A DNA stretch of 36,186 bases from an uncultured Prevotellaceae bacterium (GTDB lineage Bacteria; Bacteroidota; Bacteroidia; Bacteroidales; Bacteroidaceae). Below, in pieces: positions 7,575 to 16,851 of the stretch. Where the stretch lies: positions 1 through 36,186 of the forward strand of contig CAMWKZ010000029.1 in the NCBI GenBank assembly GCA_947174945.1, read 5' to 3'. Made by a program: the position numbers and the translations under genes. Positions within the stretch are counted from its first letter, which is position 1, and each line of letters opens with the position of its first letter. The notes under the pieces were generated by a model, which was not told the origin of the DNA, did not search any database, and saw only the letters and a list, made by a program, of their open reading frames with translations.

Positions 7575-8348
7575 ATGAACAAAATACTATATATGTTAGC
7601 CGTTGTTGCCACGCTGTCGTCGTGCGCCAGTTCCTACAATGTTCAGGGAGTGTCGTCAATTTCGGCACTGGACGGAAGTAAACTGTACCTGAGGGCGCTG
7701 AAGAACAACGAAGTGAAAAACATCGACTCGTGTGACGTGGTGCATGGCGAGTTCCACTTTGCTGGACTGCTTGACACTGTGCGTATGGCCAACCTTTTTA
7801 TGGGTGACGAGAGCATCATGCCCGTTGTGTTGGAGGAGGGCGACATCGTTATCAAGATAGACAACGCATCGCAGAGCGTAGGCGGCACCCCGCTGAACGA
7901 CAGCCTGTATAAGTTCATTGACCGCCACAATCAGTTGTCTAATCGCATGAATGAACTATCGCACCGCCAGAGCCAGATGTTGCTTGATGGTATCGACGAG
8001 GAAGAGATAGACCAGCGTTTGACAGCCGAAGCCAATGCCATAGCTGCTGAGGAAGACGAGTTGGTGACGAAGTTCGTGGTTAGCAATTTCGATAACGTGC
8101 TGGGCCCGGGTGTCTTTATGATGATGACCAGCCAGTATAGGTTCCCCATCCTGACTCCGCAGATAGAGGATATTATGTCGAAAGCCACGGATAAGTTCAA
8201 GAACGACCCTTACGTGAAGGACTATTATAAGACGGCTCAAGAGAACGAGGCCCGTATGAGCGGCATGGACGAAGCTGCTGGGCAGTCCCAGTCGGCTTCG
8301 CAAGCCCCGCAGCAGCCTGCTGCACCACTGACCAACGTCCCAGAATAA
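7575..8348 (+). CDS. DUF4369-like lipoprotein
   Basis: 257 residues with a lipoprotein signal peptide (lipobox LSSC, lipidated Cys at about residue 17). The first ~100 residues resemble the DUF4369 beta domain often found in front of thioredoxin-like domains in Bacteroidota: LYLRALKNNEV, then a cargo-like G(E)FHF segment and VVLEEGDIVIKID. A helical region follows. A low-complexity Gln/Ala/Ser/Pro tail (about 230-257) occupies the place where a thioredoxin domain would be expected, and no CxxC is seen. It probably sits in the periplasm or outer membrane. The stop is one base before pyrC. Confidence 0.75.
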   Translation: MNKILYMLAVVATLSSCASSYNVQGVSSISALDGSKLYLRALKNNEVKNIDSCDVVHGEFHFAGLLDTVRMANLFMGDESIMPVVLEEGDIVIKIDNASQSVGGTPLNDSLYKFIDRHNQLSNRMNELSHRQSQMLLDGIDEEEIDQRLTAEANAIAAEEDELVTKFVVSNFDNVLGPGVFMMMTSQYRFPILTPQIEDIMSKATDKFKNDPYVKDYYKTAQENEARMSGMDEAAGQSQSASQAPQQPAAPLTNVPE

Positions 8349-8349
8349 G

Positions 8350-9675
8350 ATGAGAACACTTGTCAAGGGAGGACGCATCGTCAATGAAGGCCGTGTGCTC
8401 GATGGCAGTATTGTTATCGAAGACGGAGATATAATAGATATAACCAGTGAACAACCCGAAGCATCGTTTGATGAAGTCATCGATGCTTCGGGTTGTTATG
8501 TGTTGCCAGGCATCATCGATGACCACGTGCATTTCCGTGAGCCTGGCTTGACGGCCAAGGCCGATATAGACAGTGAAAGCAAGGCTGCGGCTGCAGGTGG
8601 TGTGACCAGTTACTTTGATATGCCGAATACCGTACCACAGACCACAACGCCTGAGGCACTGGACGAGAAGTTTAGGCTGGCTGCCCAGAAAAGCCATGTC
8701 AACTACTCTTTCTTCTATGGGGCAACTAACGACAATGTCGATACCTTTGCTCAGCTGAATGTATGCCGTATTCCCGGCATCAAGCTCTTTATGGGTTCGT
8801 CGACGGGTAATATGCTGGTTGACCGCAGGGAGTCGCTGGAGCGTATCTTCTCAACGGTCAAGCTGCCTTTGATGGTACATTGTGAGGCCACCGATATCAT
8901 TAATCGCAATATGGCCGAGGCAAAACGCCTGTATGGTGATGACCCAAGTGTGAGCCATCACTGCGAGATACGTTCCGAAGAAGCCTGTTATACTTCTACA
9001 GCATTGGCTGTCAGTTTAGCCCGCCAGTACGGCACCCGTCTGCATGTGGCCCATCTGACCACGGCCCGTGAGTTGGAACTGTTTGGGCAGGATGCGAATA
9101 TCACGGCTGAGGCCGTAGTGGGGCATCTTTGGTTTACCTGTCAGGACCACGAGTGGCTGGGCGCAAAGATAAAGGTTAACCCCGCCATCAAGACGGAAGC
9201 CGACCGCACTGCCTTGCGACAGGCTCTGACTGATGGACGCATTGCCGTTGTTGGTACCGACCATGCCCCTCATCTGTGGGAGCAGAAACAGGGAGGCTGT
9301 GCTACTGCCGCCAGTGGTATGCCTATGCTTCAGTTCTCGCTGGTTACCATGCTTGAACTGGTGGATGCTGGTGTGCTGACGTTGGAACGGCTCGTCCAGC
9401 TGATGTGCCATGAGCCTGCACGGCTTTTTGGTGTGGAGCGTCGTGGTTTTCTGCGTCGTGGTTATCGGGCAGACCTTGTCATCGTGCGTCCACATCAACC
9501 GTGGACTGTAACGAAGGACGTGATATTAAGCAAGTGCGGATGGAGCCCGATGGAAGGCCATGAATACCAGTGGCGCGTAGAGCGCACGCTGTGCAACGGT
9601 CAGACTGTCTATGCCGATGGCCATGTAAATACCGACATCATAGGAGAGGAAATCAGTTTCAATCATGCTACTTGA
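8350..9675 (+). CDS. pyrC: Dihydroorotase
   Basis: Catalyses the reversible cyclisation of carbamoyl-aspartate to dihydroorotate in pyrimidine synthesis. 441 residues of the amidohydrolase superfamily. Metal ligands visible: DHVHFREPG (H59, H61), HCE near residue 178, HVAHLT near 235 and GTDHAPH near 303. The segment GIKLFMGSSTGNM is typical of the class I-like dihydroorotases of Bacteroidota. A 16-bp perfect inverted repeat lies inside the coding sequence (8451-8496). The 3' end overlaps the next gene by 11 bp. Confidence 0.95.
   Translation: MRTLVKGGRIVNEGRVLDGSIVIEDGDIIDITSEQPEASFDEVIDASGCYVLPGIIDDHVHFREPGLTAKADIDSESKAAAAGGVTSYFDMPNTVPQTTTPEALDEKFRLAAQKSHVNYSFFYGATNDNVDTFAQLNVCRIPGIKLFMGSSTGNMLVDRRESLERIFSTVKLPLMVHCEATDIINRNMAEAKRLYGDDPSVSHHCEIRSEEACYTSTALAVSLARQYGTRLHVAHLTTARELELFGQDANITAEAVVGHLWFTCQDHEWLGAKIKVNPAIKTEADRTALRQALTDGRIAVVGTDHAPHLWEQKQGGCATAASGMPMLQFSLVTMLELVDAGVLTLERLVQLMCHEPARLFGVERRGFLRRGYRADLVIVRPHQPWTVTKDVILSKCGWSPMEGHEYQWRVERTLCNGQTVYADGHVNTDIIGEEISFNHAT
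8451..8496. repeat. Perfect 16-bp inverted repeat inside pyrC
   Basis: ACAACCCGAAGCATCG (8451-8466) is exactly complementary to 8481-8496, with a 14-nt loop that can itself pair. It encodes residues about 34-49 of the dihydroorotase and keeps the frame open. No T-run follows, so it is not an ordinary terminator. Confidence 0.8.
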
Positions 9676-10459
9676 TTATAACATCTTTGATGTTGCGCCC
9701 TATATCAACTGGGATTACTTTTACTACGCATGGGGTATGCACAATCAGCCCGAGGCGGAAAAGGAGAAGTTGCGATATGAGGCGGAAGAAACCCTGCAGA
9801 GCCTACAAGGCCATTACTGTACCCACGCCTTGTTTCAGCTCTTCGCTGCCAATAGCGAGGGTGACGATATTGTCATAGGAGAGCATCGGCTGCCTTTGCT
9901 CCGACAGCAACGGCCCGATTCCGACTTCCATTGTCTGGCCGATTTCGTCAGACCGCAGTCATCGGGCGTGGCTGACAAGATTGGCATCTTTGCCACTTCG
10001 GTGGACATGGGACTGGAGACTGACTTTGAATACGATAGTTATCAAAAGATGCTCGTGCAACTGTTGGCTGACCGACTGGCCGAGGCCACTGCTGAGCGGA
10101 TGCACGAAGCGGTGAGAAAGCAATACTGGGGCTATGCCCCTGATGAACAACTGACGATGCAGGAACTGCACGTTGAGGCCTTTCAGGGCATTCGTCCTGC
10201 CGTGGGCTACCCTTCGTTGCCCGACACCAGTCTGAACTTCGTCATTGACGAACTGATAGGACTGCGACAGGTGGGCATCCGACTGACTGAGAGCGGCGCC
10301 ATGAAGCCCCATGCCAGTGTGTCGGGGTTGATGCTGGCTCATCCGAAGGCCTGTTACTTTTCGGTGGGTAAGATAGGCGAGGACCAGCTGGCCGATTATG
10401 CCCGAAGGCGCGGGCTACCCGTGGCGGTAGTGCGCAAGTTTTTAAGTTCTAATCTATAG
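9665..10459 (+). CDS. Stand-alone cobalamin-dependent methionine synthase activation domain
   Basis: 264 residues matching the C-terminal reactivation domain of MetH (AdoMet-binding domain): a middle block GIRPAVGYPSLPDTSL, then LTESGAMKPHASVSGL, and YFSVGKIGEDQLADYARR. In MetH this domain binds S-adenosylmethionine and reduces and methylates oxidised cob(II)alamin. Here the pterin, homocysteine and cobalamin domains are absent, so the protein would act in trans on a shortened MetH or on another corrinoid protein encoded elsewhere. It overlaps pyrC by 11 bp and is followed by the phosphoesterase after 10 bp. Confidence 0.85.
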   Translation: MLLDYNIFDVAPYINWDYFYYAWGMHNQPEAEKEKLRYEAEETLQSLQGHYCTHALFQLFAANSEGDDIVIGEHRLPLLRQQRPDSDFHCLADFVRPQSSGVADKIGIFATSVDMGLETDFEYDSYQKMLVQLLADRLAEATAERMHEAVRKQYWGYAPDEQLTMQELHVEAFQGIRPAVGYPSLPDTSLNFVIDELIGLRQVGIRLTESGAMKPHASVSGLMLAHPKACYFSVGKIGEDQLADYARRRGLPVAVVRKFLSSNL

Positions 10460-10469
10460 CGAATAAATT

Positions 10470-11429
10470 ATGTTAGTAAGACATGGCATATTGTTTTTTG
10501 CAACGGTGGGGTTTGTTGTGCTTCCCCTGCTGGTCTACTTCGTCAGCCGTTGGCTGTTGCCGCGCCGTTATGGTCGGCGTGTCGGGGTGGTTGCCGCTAT
10601 TATTATAATAGGTATGGTGGCCTATGGTGTGACGTTTGGTTTTGAGCAGTTGGAGGTGCGTCAGGTGGAATATGCCAGCAGCGACCTGCCCGAAGCCTTT
10701 GACGGCTATCGCATTGTGCAGTTCTCTGATGCTCACGTTGGCACCTATGAGGGGCGCAGGGCGTGGCTGTTGCAGCGTGCCGTGGATAGTATCAATGCGC
10801 AGCGTGCCGACATGATAGTCTTTACGGGCGACCTGCAGAACCTGCACCCCGACGAGTTAGTAGACAAGGTACCCGTATTGCGCCAGTTGCACGCCCCCGA
10901 CGGGGTGTATAGCGTGCTGGGCAATCATGACTATGCCACCTATTTGGAGTGTGATGAAGCTACCAAGTGGAAGAACAACCAGCGTACTCAGCAGCTGGAG
11001 CGACAGATGCAGTGGACGCTGCTGCTCAACGAACACCGCATCATACGCCGCGATAGCGATAGCATTGTCATAGCCGGTATGGAGAACTGGGGACTGCCTA
11101 AGCGGACACCGCGCAGAGGCGATGTCCGCAAGACGATGCAGGGTGTTGCGCCGCAGTCGTTTACTGTGATGTTGCAGCATAACCCTGTGGCATGGCGTCA
11201 GAAGATATTGCCCCAGAGTCATGCCCAGCTGACGTTGAGTGGTCATACGCACGGCGGCCAGTTTATGTTGTTCGGGTGGTCGCCCGTGGCACTTATTAGC
11301 GACGAGTGGAACGGAGCCTATTATGAGGGCGAGCGTTCCCTTTACGTATCATCGGGTCTGGGCGGGCTGTTACCGTTTCGTCTGGGACAGCCCGGTGAGA
11401 TAGTTGTAATCACATTACGAAAGAAATGA
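10470..11429 (+). CDS. Membrane-anchored metallophosphoesterase
   Basis: 319 residues. Two N-terminal hydrophobic segments (about 7-27 and 38-56) precede a calcineurin-like phosphoesterase domain with the full dimetal motif set: FSDAHVG (D87, H89), FTGD (121), GNHD (151-154) and a late SGHTHGGQ. This is the YkuE/YaeI type, some members of which act on lipid phosphates such as UDP-diacylglucosamine. Its 4-bp overlap with plsC fits a lipid-related role, but the substrate is not shown by the sequence. Confidence 0.85.
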   Translation: MLVRHGILFFATVGFVVLPLLVYFVSRWLLPRRYGRRVGVVAAIIIIGMVAYGVTFGFEQLEVRQVEYASSDLPEAFDGYRIVQFSDAHVGTYEGRRAWLLQRAVDSINAQRADMIVFTGDLQNLHPDELVDKVPVLRQLHAPDGVYSVLGNHDYATYLECDEATKWKNNQRTQQLERQMQWTLLLNEHRIIRRDSDSIVIAGMENWGLPKRTPRRGDVRKTMQGVAPQSFTVMLQHNPVAWRQKILPQSHAQLTLSGHTHGGQFMLFGWSPVALISDEWNGAYYEGERSLYVSSGLGGLLPFRLGQPGEIVVITLRKK

Positions 11430-12187
11430 AATACCTGTATTATCTGTATCAATTAGTCGTGGCTCTGCCCGTAACCATCCTGATGACCATCTGGACTGCC
11501 ATCATCATAGGCATAGGTTGTACGCTGGGTAATGGCCACTACTGGGGTTACTATCCGGGCCGTTGGTGGGCCCGCGTCATTACCCGTGCGTTCCTGTTGC
11601 CTGTTAAGGTGGAGGGGCGCGAGCACTTGGAACCTAACCAGTCGTATGTCTTTGTCGCCAATCATCAGGGAGCCTTCGATATCTTCTTGATATATGGCTT
11701 TCTGGGCCGTAACTTTAAGTGGATGATGAAGTACCAAATCAACAAGATACCCTTTGTGGGGTATGCCTGCCGCAAGTCGCACCAGATAATGGTCGACAAG
11801 CGTGGTGTGGGGAAGGTGCGCCATACCTATGAGGCTGCCCGTAAGATATTAGAGACGGGCAACTGTAGCGTGGTGGTGTTTCCCGAGGGAGCCCGCTCGT
11901 TTACGGGGCACATGGGAACGTTTAAGAAAGGAGCGTTTATGCTGGCCGACGAACTGCAATTGCCTGTAGTGCCGCTTACTATTAACGGTTCGTTTAACAT
12001 CATGCCCCGAATGCGCGACTGGCACTTTGCCCACTGGCACCCCCTGTCGCTCACCATCCATCAGCCTATCTATCCCGTAGGGCAGGGTGCTGAGAACGTG
12101 CAGGCCACCATGCGCCAGTCGTATGACAGCGTGATGTCGGCCTTGGCACCTGAGTACCAAGGCTTCATGGAGAACCCCGACCAATAA
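11426..12187 (+). CDS. plsC: 1-acyl-sn-glycerol-3-phosphate acyltransferase
   Basis: PlsC acylates lysophosphatidic acid to phosphatidic acid at the inner membrane. 253 residues: N-terminal hydrophobic segment (about 8-34), catalytic HX4D motif NHQGAFD (H80, D85), the substrate-binding motif FPEGARSFTG, and VVPLTING near residue 190. It overlaps the phosphoesterase by 4 bp (ATGA). Its end lies 3 bp from the converging glycosyltransferase. Confidence 0.92.
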   Translation: MKYLYYLYQLVVALPVTILMTIWTAIIIGIGCTLGNGHYWGYYPGRWWARVITRAFLLPVKVEGREHLEPNQSYVFVANHQGAFDIFLIYGFLGRNFKWMMKYQINKIPFVGYACRKSHQIMVDKRGVGKVRHTYEAARKILETGNCSVVVFPEGARSFTGHMGTFKKGAFMLADELQLPVVPLTINGSFNIMPRMRDWHFAHWHPLSLTIHQPIYPVGQGAENVQATMRQSYDSVMSALAPEYQGFMENPDQ

Positions 12188-12190
12188 GGG

Positions 12191-12943
12191 CTATTCTGCT
12201 ATTGGAGGATATTTGCGCGTCCAGCCGTCCCAGCGCAGACGCATGACACCGAAGAAAGCCTCGCCGAAGATGCCCCCTGACATCTTCGACACGCCCTCGC
12301 GGCGATTGACGAAGATGACAGGCACCTCCTTAATCTTAAATCCTATCTTATAGGCGGTGAACTTCATCTCAATCTGGAAGCCGTAGCCCTTGAACCGAAT
12401 CTTATCCAGTTCGATGGTTTTCAGCACGCGGCGGCGATAGCACTTAAATCCTGCCGTCGTGTCGTGAACCTTGAAGCCCGTTACGATGCGCACGTATTTC
12501 GAGGCAAAGTAAGACATCAGCACACGGCCAATGGGCCAGTTGACCACGTTGACACCGCTGACGTAGCGCGAGCCGATAGCCACATCGTAACCCTCGTCGG
12601 CACAGGCCGCGTAAAGCCTCGGCAGGTCGTTGGGGTCGTGGCTGAAGTCGGCATCCATCTCGAAGATGTACTGGTAGTCACGCTCCAAAGCCCACTTAAA
12701 CCCCGTGATGTAGGCCGTGCCCAGCCCCAGTTTGCCACTGCGCTCAAGGATGAACAGGCGGTCGCCGAACTCGTCTTGACCCATCATTCCCTTGACGATG
12801 GCAGCCGTTCCATCGGGCGAGCCGTCGTCAATCACCAGTATATGGAAACACTTCTCCAGCCCGAACACGGCTCGGATAATCTTTTCGATGTTTTCCTTCT
12901 CGTTATAAGTAGGAATGATGACGATGCTGTCGCTTGAGTGCAT
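12191..12943 (-). CDS. Polyprenol-phosphate-mannose synthase-like glycosyltransferase (GT2)
   Basis: 250 residues of family GT2, close to dolichol/polyprenyl-phosphate mannosyltransferase. Motifs: VIIPTYNEKENI (8-19), VIDDGSPDGT (37-46), EMDADFSHDP (95-104), and the later AIGSRYV and GFKCYRRRVL. No C-terminal membrane domain is seen, so it is the soluble DPM1-like form. It would transfer a hexose from a nucleotide sugar to undecaprenyl phosphate for later glycosylation. The ATG at 12943 was chosen over an in-frame upstream start at 13033 because a minus-strand promoter lies at 12970-12979. Confidence 0.9.
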   Translation of the reverse strand: MHSSDSIVIIPTYNEKENIEKIIRAVFGLEKCFHILVIDDGSPDGTAAIVKGMMGQDEFGDRLFILERSGKLGLGTAYITGFKWALERDYQYIFEMDADFSHDPNDLPRLYAACADEGYDVAIGSRYVSGVNVVNWPIGRVLMSYFASKYVRIVTGFKVHDTTAGFKCYRRRVLKTIELDKIRFKGYGFQIEMKFTAYKIGFKIKEVPVIFVNRREGVSKMSGGIFGEAFFGVMRLRWDGWTRKYPPIAE

Positions 12944-12969
12944 AAGCCTTTTGTTTTGTTGATTCTGCT

Positions 12970-12979
12970 TGCAAAGATA
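12970..12979 (-). promoter_or_regulatory. Promoter of the GT2 gene
   Basis: TATCTTTGCA on the minus strand, 26 bases before the ATG at 12943. It fixes the start choice for that gene. Confidence 0.7.
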
Positions 12980-13022
12980 GGAAATAATTATGAATTGAAG
13001 ATATGAATTATGGATTATTTTG

Positions 13023-13032
13023 TACCTTTGCA
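13023..13032 (+). promoter_or_regulatory. mfd promoter
   Basis: TACCTTTGCA, 13 bases before the ATG at 13046. An in-frame ATG at 13010 lies upstream of this element and so is not the start. Confidence 0.7.
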
Positions 13033-13045
13033 CGCAATTTCCGTT

Positions 13046-16000
13046 ATGAAGGTCAGTGAATTATTGAAACGCTACGCCACGCTGCCGCAGGTTGGGGCAC
13101 TGGTTGATGTGCTGGGGAAAAAGTCGGTAAAGACCGTTTTCCTCGAGGGATTAAAGTGTTCGGCGGCACCTATGTTATTTGCCGCAGTGTCGGGCAAGGT
13201 GAAGAACGTCGTGCTTTTCGTCATGCAGGATGCCGACGAGGCAGGCTACTTCTATCACGACTTGGTGCAGCTGCTGGACGACCGGCGGGTGCTCTTCTTC
13301 CCCTCCAGCTATCGGCGAGCCGTGAAGTATGCCCAGCGCGACGCAGCCAGCGAGATACTGCGCACCGAGGTGCTGGCCAGAATATCGGCAGGCGCGGCTC
13401 CGCTCTATATCGTTACCAGTCCTGAGGCCGTGGCCGAGCTGGTCGTCGAAAAGAAGGTGCTGGACGACCGCACCCTGACCCTACGACAGGGCGACACGCT
13501 GGATGCCGATGCTGCAGTGCAGACGCTGCGCGAGCTGGGCTTTCAGGAAGTGGACTATGTCTATGAGCCGGGCCAGTTTGCCTTGCGTGGCAGCATTCTC
13601 GATGTCTACTCCTACAGCAGTGAACTGCCCTTCCGCATCGACTTGTTTGGCGATGACATTGACTCCATTCGCACGTTTGAGGTAGATACGCAGCTGTCGA
13701 AAGACCGATGCGAACAGGTAGAGATAGTGCCCGAGTTGGGCGTTATGGGGCAGGACAAGGTATCGTTCTTCTCGTTCCTGCCTGCTGACACGCTGCTGGT
13801 GGTCAAGGACTTCCTGTATGTCCGCGACGCCATTGACCGCATCTATCAGGAGGGATTCTCGCAGCAGGCCATGACGGAGCGACTGGAGGGAGCCACCGAG
13901 ATGGAGCAGCAGGAAATCATGCGCGAGATGCGCCGCGAGTTGCAGCTGATTAGCGGACAGCAGTTTGGGCGCGATGCCGTGGCGTTCCGCCGTGTGGAGA
14001 TAGGGCACAGCCCCTCGGGACTGCCCGATGCCACGCTGGGTTTCCGTGTGTCGCCGCAGCCGCAGTTCCATAAGAACTTCGACCTACTGCAGCAATCGTT
14101 AGAGCAATACCTGACGCTGGGCTACCAGCTGTGCATCTTGGCTGACAGCCCGAAGCAGCTGGACCGACTGCGCGACATCTTTGCCGAGAAAGGCTCCGTC
14201 GTGTTTGAAGGCATTGAGAAGACGCTGCACGAAGGCTTTGCCGACGACAATCTGCGGCTCTGCGTCTTTACCGACCACCAGATATTCGACCGTTTTCACA
14301 AGTATAACCTGCGCTCCGACAAGGCTCGCAGTGGCAAGGTGGCACTGACGCTCAAGGAGCTGCAGCAGTTTGAAGTGGGCGACTATGTGGTACACGTAGA
14401 CCACGGCATCGGTAAGTTCGGCGGTCTGGTGCGTATGCCACAGGGCGACTCCTATCAGGAGATGCTGAAGCTCATCTACGAGGGTGGGGGTTCTATCTAC
14501 GTGTCTATCCACTCGCTCTATAAGGTGTCGAAGTACAAGGCACAGGACAACGGCGAGCCGCCACGGTTGTCGCACTTGGGAACGGGTCAGTGGGAGCGCA
14601 TGAAGGAGCGCACGAAGCAGAAGCTGAAGGACATTGCCCGCGACCTGATTAAGCTGTATGCCGCCCGTCGGCGCGAGATAGGCTATGCTTTCTCAGCCGA
14701 CACATTCATGCAGCACGAGCTGGAAGCCAGCTTCCTGTATGAGGACACCCCCGACCAGCTGAAGGCTACACAGGACGTGAAGGCCGACATGGAGCAGGCC
14801 CGCCCGATGGACCGTCTGGTGTGCGGCGACGTGGGATTCGGCAAGACCGAGGTGGCCGTGCGTGCCGCCTTCAAGGCTGCGTGCGACTCGAAGCAGGTGG
14901 CCGTGCTGGTTCCGACGACGGTGCTGGCCTATCAGCACTATCAAACATTCAAGTCGCGACTGAAAGACCTGCCCGTTCGGGTGGACTATCTGTCGAGGGC
15001 TCGCACCGCCAAGCAGACCAAGGAGCTGCTGAAAGACTTGGCCGACGGCAAGGTGGACATACTGATTGGCACGCACAAGCTGATAGGCAAGACGGTGAAG
15101 TTCCGCGACTTAGGACTGCTAATCATTGACGAGGAACAGAAGTTTGGCGTTTCGACGAAGGAGAAGTTGCGGCAGATGAAGACCAATGTCGACACGCTCA
15201 CGATGTCGGCAACGCCCATTCCGCGCACCTTGCAGTTCTCGCTGGTGGGTGCGCGCGACCTGAGCATCATACAGACACCGCCCCCGAACCGATACCCCAT
15301 ACAGACGGAGATACACACCTTCAGCGCCGAAATCGTTGCCGATGCCGTTAACTTCGAGATGTCGCGCAACGGACAAGTGTACTTCGTCAGCCCCCGCATC
15401 AGCGACCTGACCAGTCTGCAGGAACTGCTCCAAAAGTACGTGCCCGATGCCCGCGTAGCCGTTGGCCACGGGCGAATGAAGCCCGACGAGCTGGAGCAGC
15501 TCATCTTCGACTTTGCCAACTACGACTACGACGTGCTGCTATCGACCACCATCGTGGAGAATGGCATTGATATACCCAACGCCAACACCATCATCATCAA
15601 CGGTGCCCACCGCTTTGGGCTTTCCGACCTGCACCAGATGCGTGGCCGGGTGGGCCGCGGCAACCGCAAGGCCTTCTGCTACCTGCTGGCACCACCGCTG
15701 GCCGCACTGCCTACGGAGAGCCGCCGCCGACTGGAGGCACTGGAGAACTTCAGCGACTTGGGCTCGGGCATACACATTGCCATGCAAGACCTTGACATCC
15801 GCGGTGCGGGCAATCTGCTGGGAGCCGAGCAGTCGGGATTTATAGCCGACTTGGGTTACGAGACCTACGTCAAGATATTGCAGCAGGCCGTGGTGGAGCT
15901 GAAGAACGAGGAGAAGATAGAGGTGCAGCCACGGCGCAACGGCTCTGCCGACCGCCCCGCCATTATGGCCTCCGACTACGTGGCCGACTGCTCGCTGGAA

Positions 16001-16426
16001 AGCGACCTTGAAATGTACTTCCCCGACCAGTATGTGCCCAGCGACTCAGAGCGTATGCTGCTCTACCGCGAGCTGGACGGACTGCATACCGACGAGCAGC
16101 TGGCTGCCTACCGCACACGTCTGGTCGACCGCTTCGGTCCCGTGCCTCATGTGGCCGAGGAGCTGATGAGGGTGGTCGCCCTGCGTCGCTACGGCAAGCA
16201 ACTGGGGTGCGAGAAGGTGATGCTGAAGCAGGGGCGCATGACGCTGTTCTTTGTTTCCAACCCCCAAAGCCCCTTCTACCAGAGTGAGACCTTCGACCGC
16301 CTGCTGTCATACGTGGCTCGCAACCCTCGCCGCTGCAACTTCCGCGAGGTGAACGGTCGCCGTTCGATGGTCATTAGTGACGTTCCGACGGTCGATTCCG
16401 CCGTCAGGTTGCTGGCTGAGATGTAA
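13046..16426 (+). CDS. mfd: Transcription-repair coupling factor
   Basis: Mfd removes RNA polymerase stalled at lesions and recruits UvrA for nucleotide excision repair. 1126 residues, the normal size. The N-terminal UvrB-homology region includes VDYVYEPGQFALRGSILDVY. The RNA-polymerase-interacting (CarD-like) domain carries the signature VGDYVVHVDHGIGKF. The RecG-like translocase has Walker A GDVGFGKTE (about 594), DEEQ (about 695), MSATPIPRTL and QMRGRVGRG. A C-terminal TRCF domain follows. Start chosen downstream of the promoter at 13023. Confidence 0.97.
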   Translation: MKVSELLKRYATLPQVGALVDVLGKKSVKTVFLEGLKCSAAPMLFAAVSGKVKNVVLFVMQDADEAGYFYHDLVQLLDDRRVLFFPSSYRRAVKYAQRDAASEILRTEVLARISAGAAPLYIVTSPEAVAELVVEKKVLDDRTLTLRQGDTLDADAAVQTLRELGFQEVDYVYEPGQFALRGSILDVYSYSSELPFRIDLFGDDIDSIRTFEVDTQLSKDRCEQVEIVPELGVMGQDKVSFFSFLPADTLLVVKDFLYVRDAIDRIYQEGFSQQAMTERLEGATEMEQQEIMREMRRELQLISGQQFGRDAVAFRRVEIGHSPSGLPDATLGFRVSPQPQFHKNFDLLQQSLEQYLTLGYQLCILADSPKQLDRLRDIFAEKGSVVFEGIEKTLHEGFADDNLRLCVFTDHQIFDRFHKYNLRSDKARSGKVALTLKELQQFEVGDYVVHVDHGIGKFGGLVRMPQGDSYQEMLKLIYEGGGSIYVSIHSLYKVSKYKAQDNGEPPRLSHLGTGQWERMKERTKQKLKDIARDLIKLYAARRREIGYAFSADTFMQHELEASFLYEDTPDQLKATQDVKADMEQARPMDRLVCGDVGFGKTEVAVRAAFKAACDSKQVAVLVPTTVLAYQHYQTFKSRLKDLPVRVDYLSRARTAKQTKELLKDLADGKVDILIGTHKLIGKTVKFRDLGLLIIDEEQKFGVSTKEKLRQMKTNVDTLTMSATPIPRTLQFSLVGARDLSIIQTPPPNRYPIQTEIHTFSAEIVADAVNFEMSRNGQVYFVSPRISDLTSLQELLQKYVPDARVAVGHGRMKPDELEQLIFDFANYDYDVLLSTTIVENGIDIPNANTIIINGAHRFGLSDLHQMRGRVGRGNRKAFCYLLAPPLAALPTESRRRLEALENFSDLGSGIHIAMQDLDIRGAGNLLGAEQSGFIADLGYETYVKILQQAVVELKNEEKIEVQPRRNGSADRPAIMASDYVADCSLESDLEMYFPDQYVPSDSERMLLYRELDGLHTDEQLAAYRTRLVDRFGPVPHVAEELMRVVALRRYGKQLGCEKVMLKQGRMTLFFVSNPQSPFYQSETFDRLLSYVARNPRRCNFREVNGRRSMVISDVPTVDSAVRLLAEM

Positions 16427-16481
16427 AGTTTTTGTGCCTGTTTTTGTGTTCGGAAAAACGGGCAATCTGGCACTGCACAGG

Positions 16482-16660
16482 GTGCAAAGTGCGTCCGCAG
16501 AATGCCCGAAACGCACTCGCAGGGTGGGCGAAACGCATCGGCACATGGCACGGAACGCGTCGGCACCATGTGCGAAGCAGGTTGGCGCATGATGAGATGC
16601 CGCTTCGCATTGTGTCAGAGTGGCCTCCGCACAGTGTGGGAACGGCCTCCGCACCCTCTC
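16482..16660. repeat. 22-bp tandem repeat, copy C (degenerate)
   Basis: About eight degenerate units of roughly 22 bp, with TGCGNA and GTCGGC cores, related to copies A and B. Some units are 21 or 23 bp, so this copy looks older or decaying. It begins about 55 bp past the mfd stop. No reading frame here is credible. Confidence 0.65.
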
Positions 16661-16750
16661 CCGACGGCACTTTTACCTCCTAAGAAGCGGCTCTAAACAC
16701 TCAACGCGCTTGCTGTCAACGACTTACGAAAACGCTCCGTATTTAACGAA

Positions 16751-16789
16751 TTTCGCTCCGAAGTCAGACTTGCTGACTTCGGAGCGAAA
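16751..16789. terminator. Perfect 17-bp hairpin between converging mfd and glnN
   Basis: TTTCGCTCCGAAGTCAG (16751-16767) pairs perfectly with 16773-16789 around the loop ACTTG. It lies between converging genes and is a likely bidirectional terminator. The T-runs are weak, however: CGTTTTG on the right, TTCGTTAAAT on the left. Confidence 0.6.
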
Positions 16790-16851
16790 CTACAGAGCCG
16801 TTTTGTCCTCATAATTCAGAGCCATTGGCGGCGCTGCTCATGGCTCGGAGC

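Noticed and set aside
12944..13033. N-terminal extension of the GT2 glycosyltransferase
   Set aside because: The extension would start upstream of the TATCTTTGCA promoter at 12970-12979 and adds no family-conserved residues.
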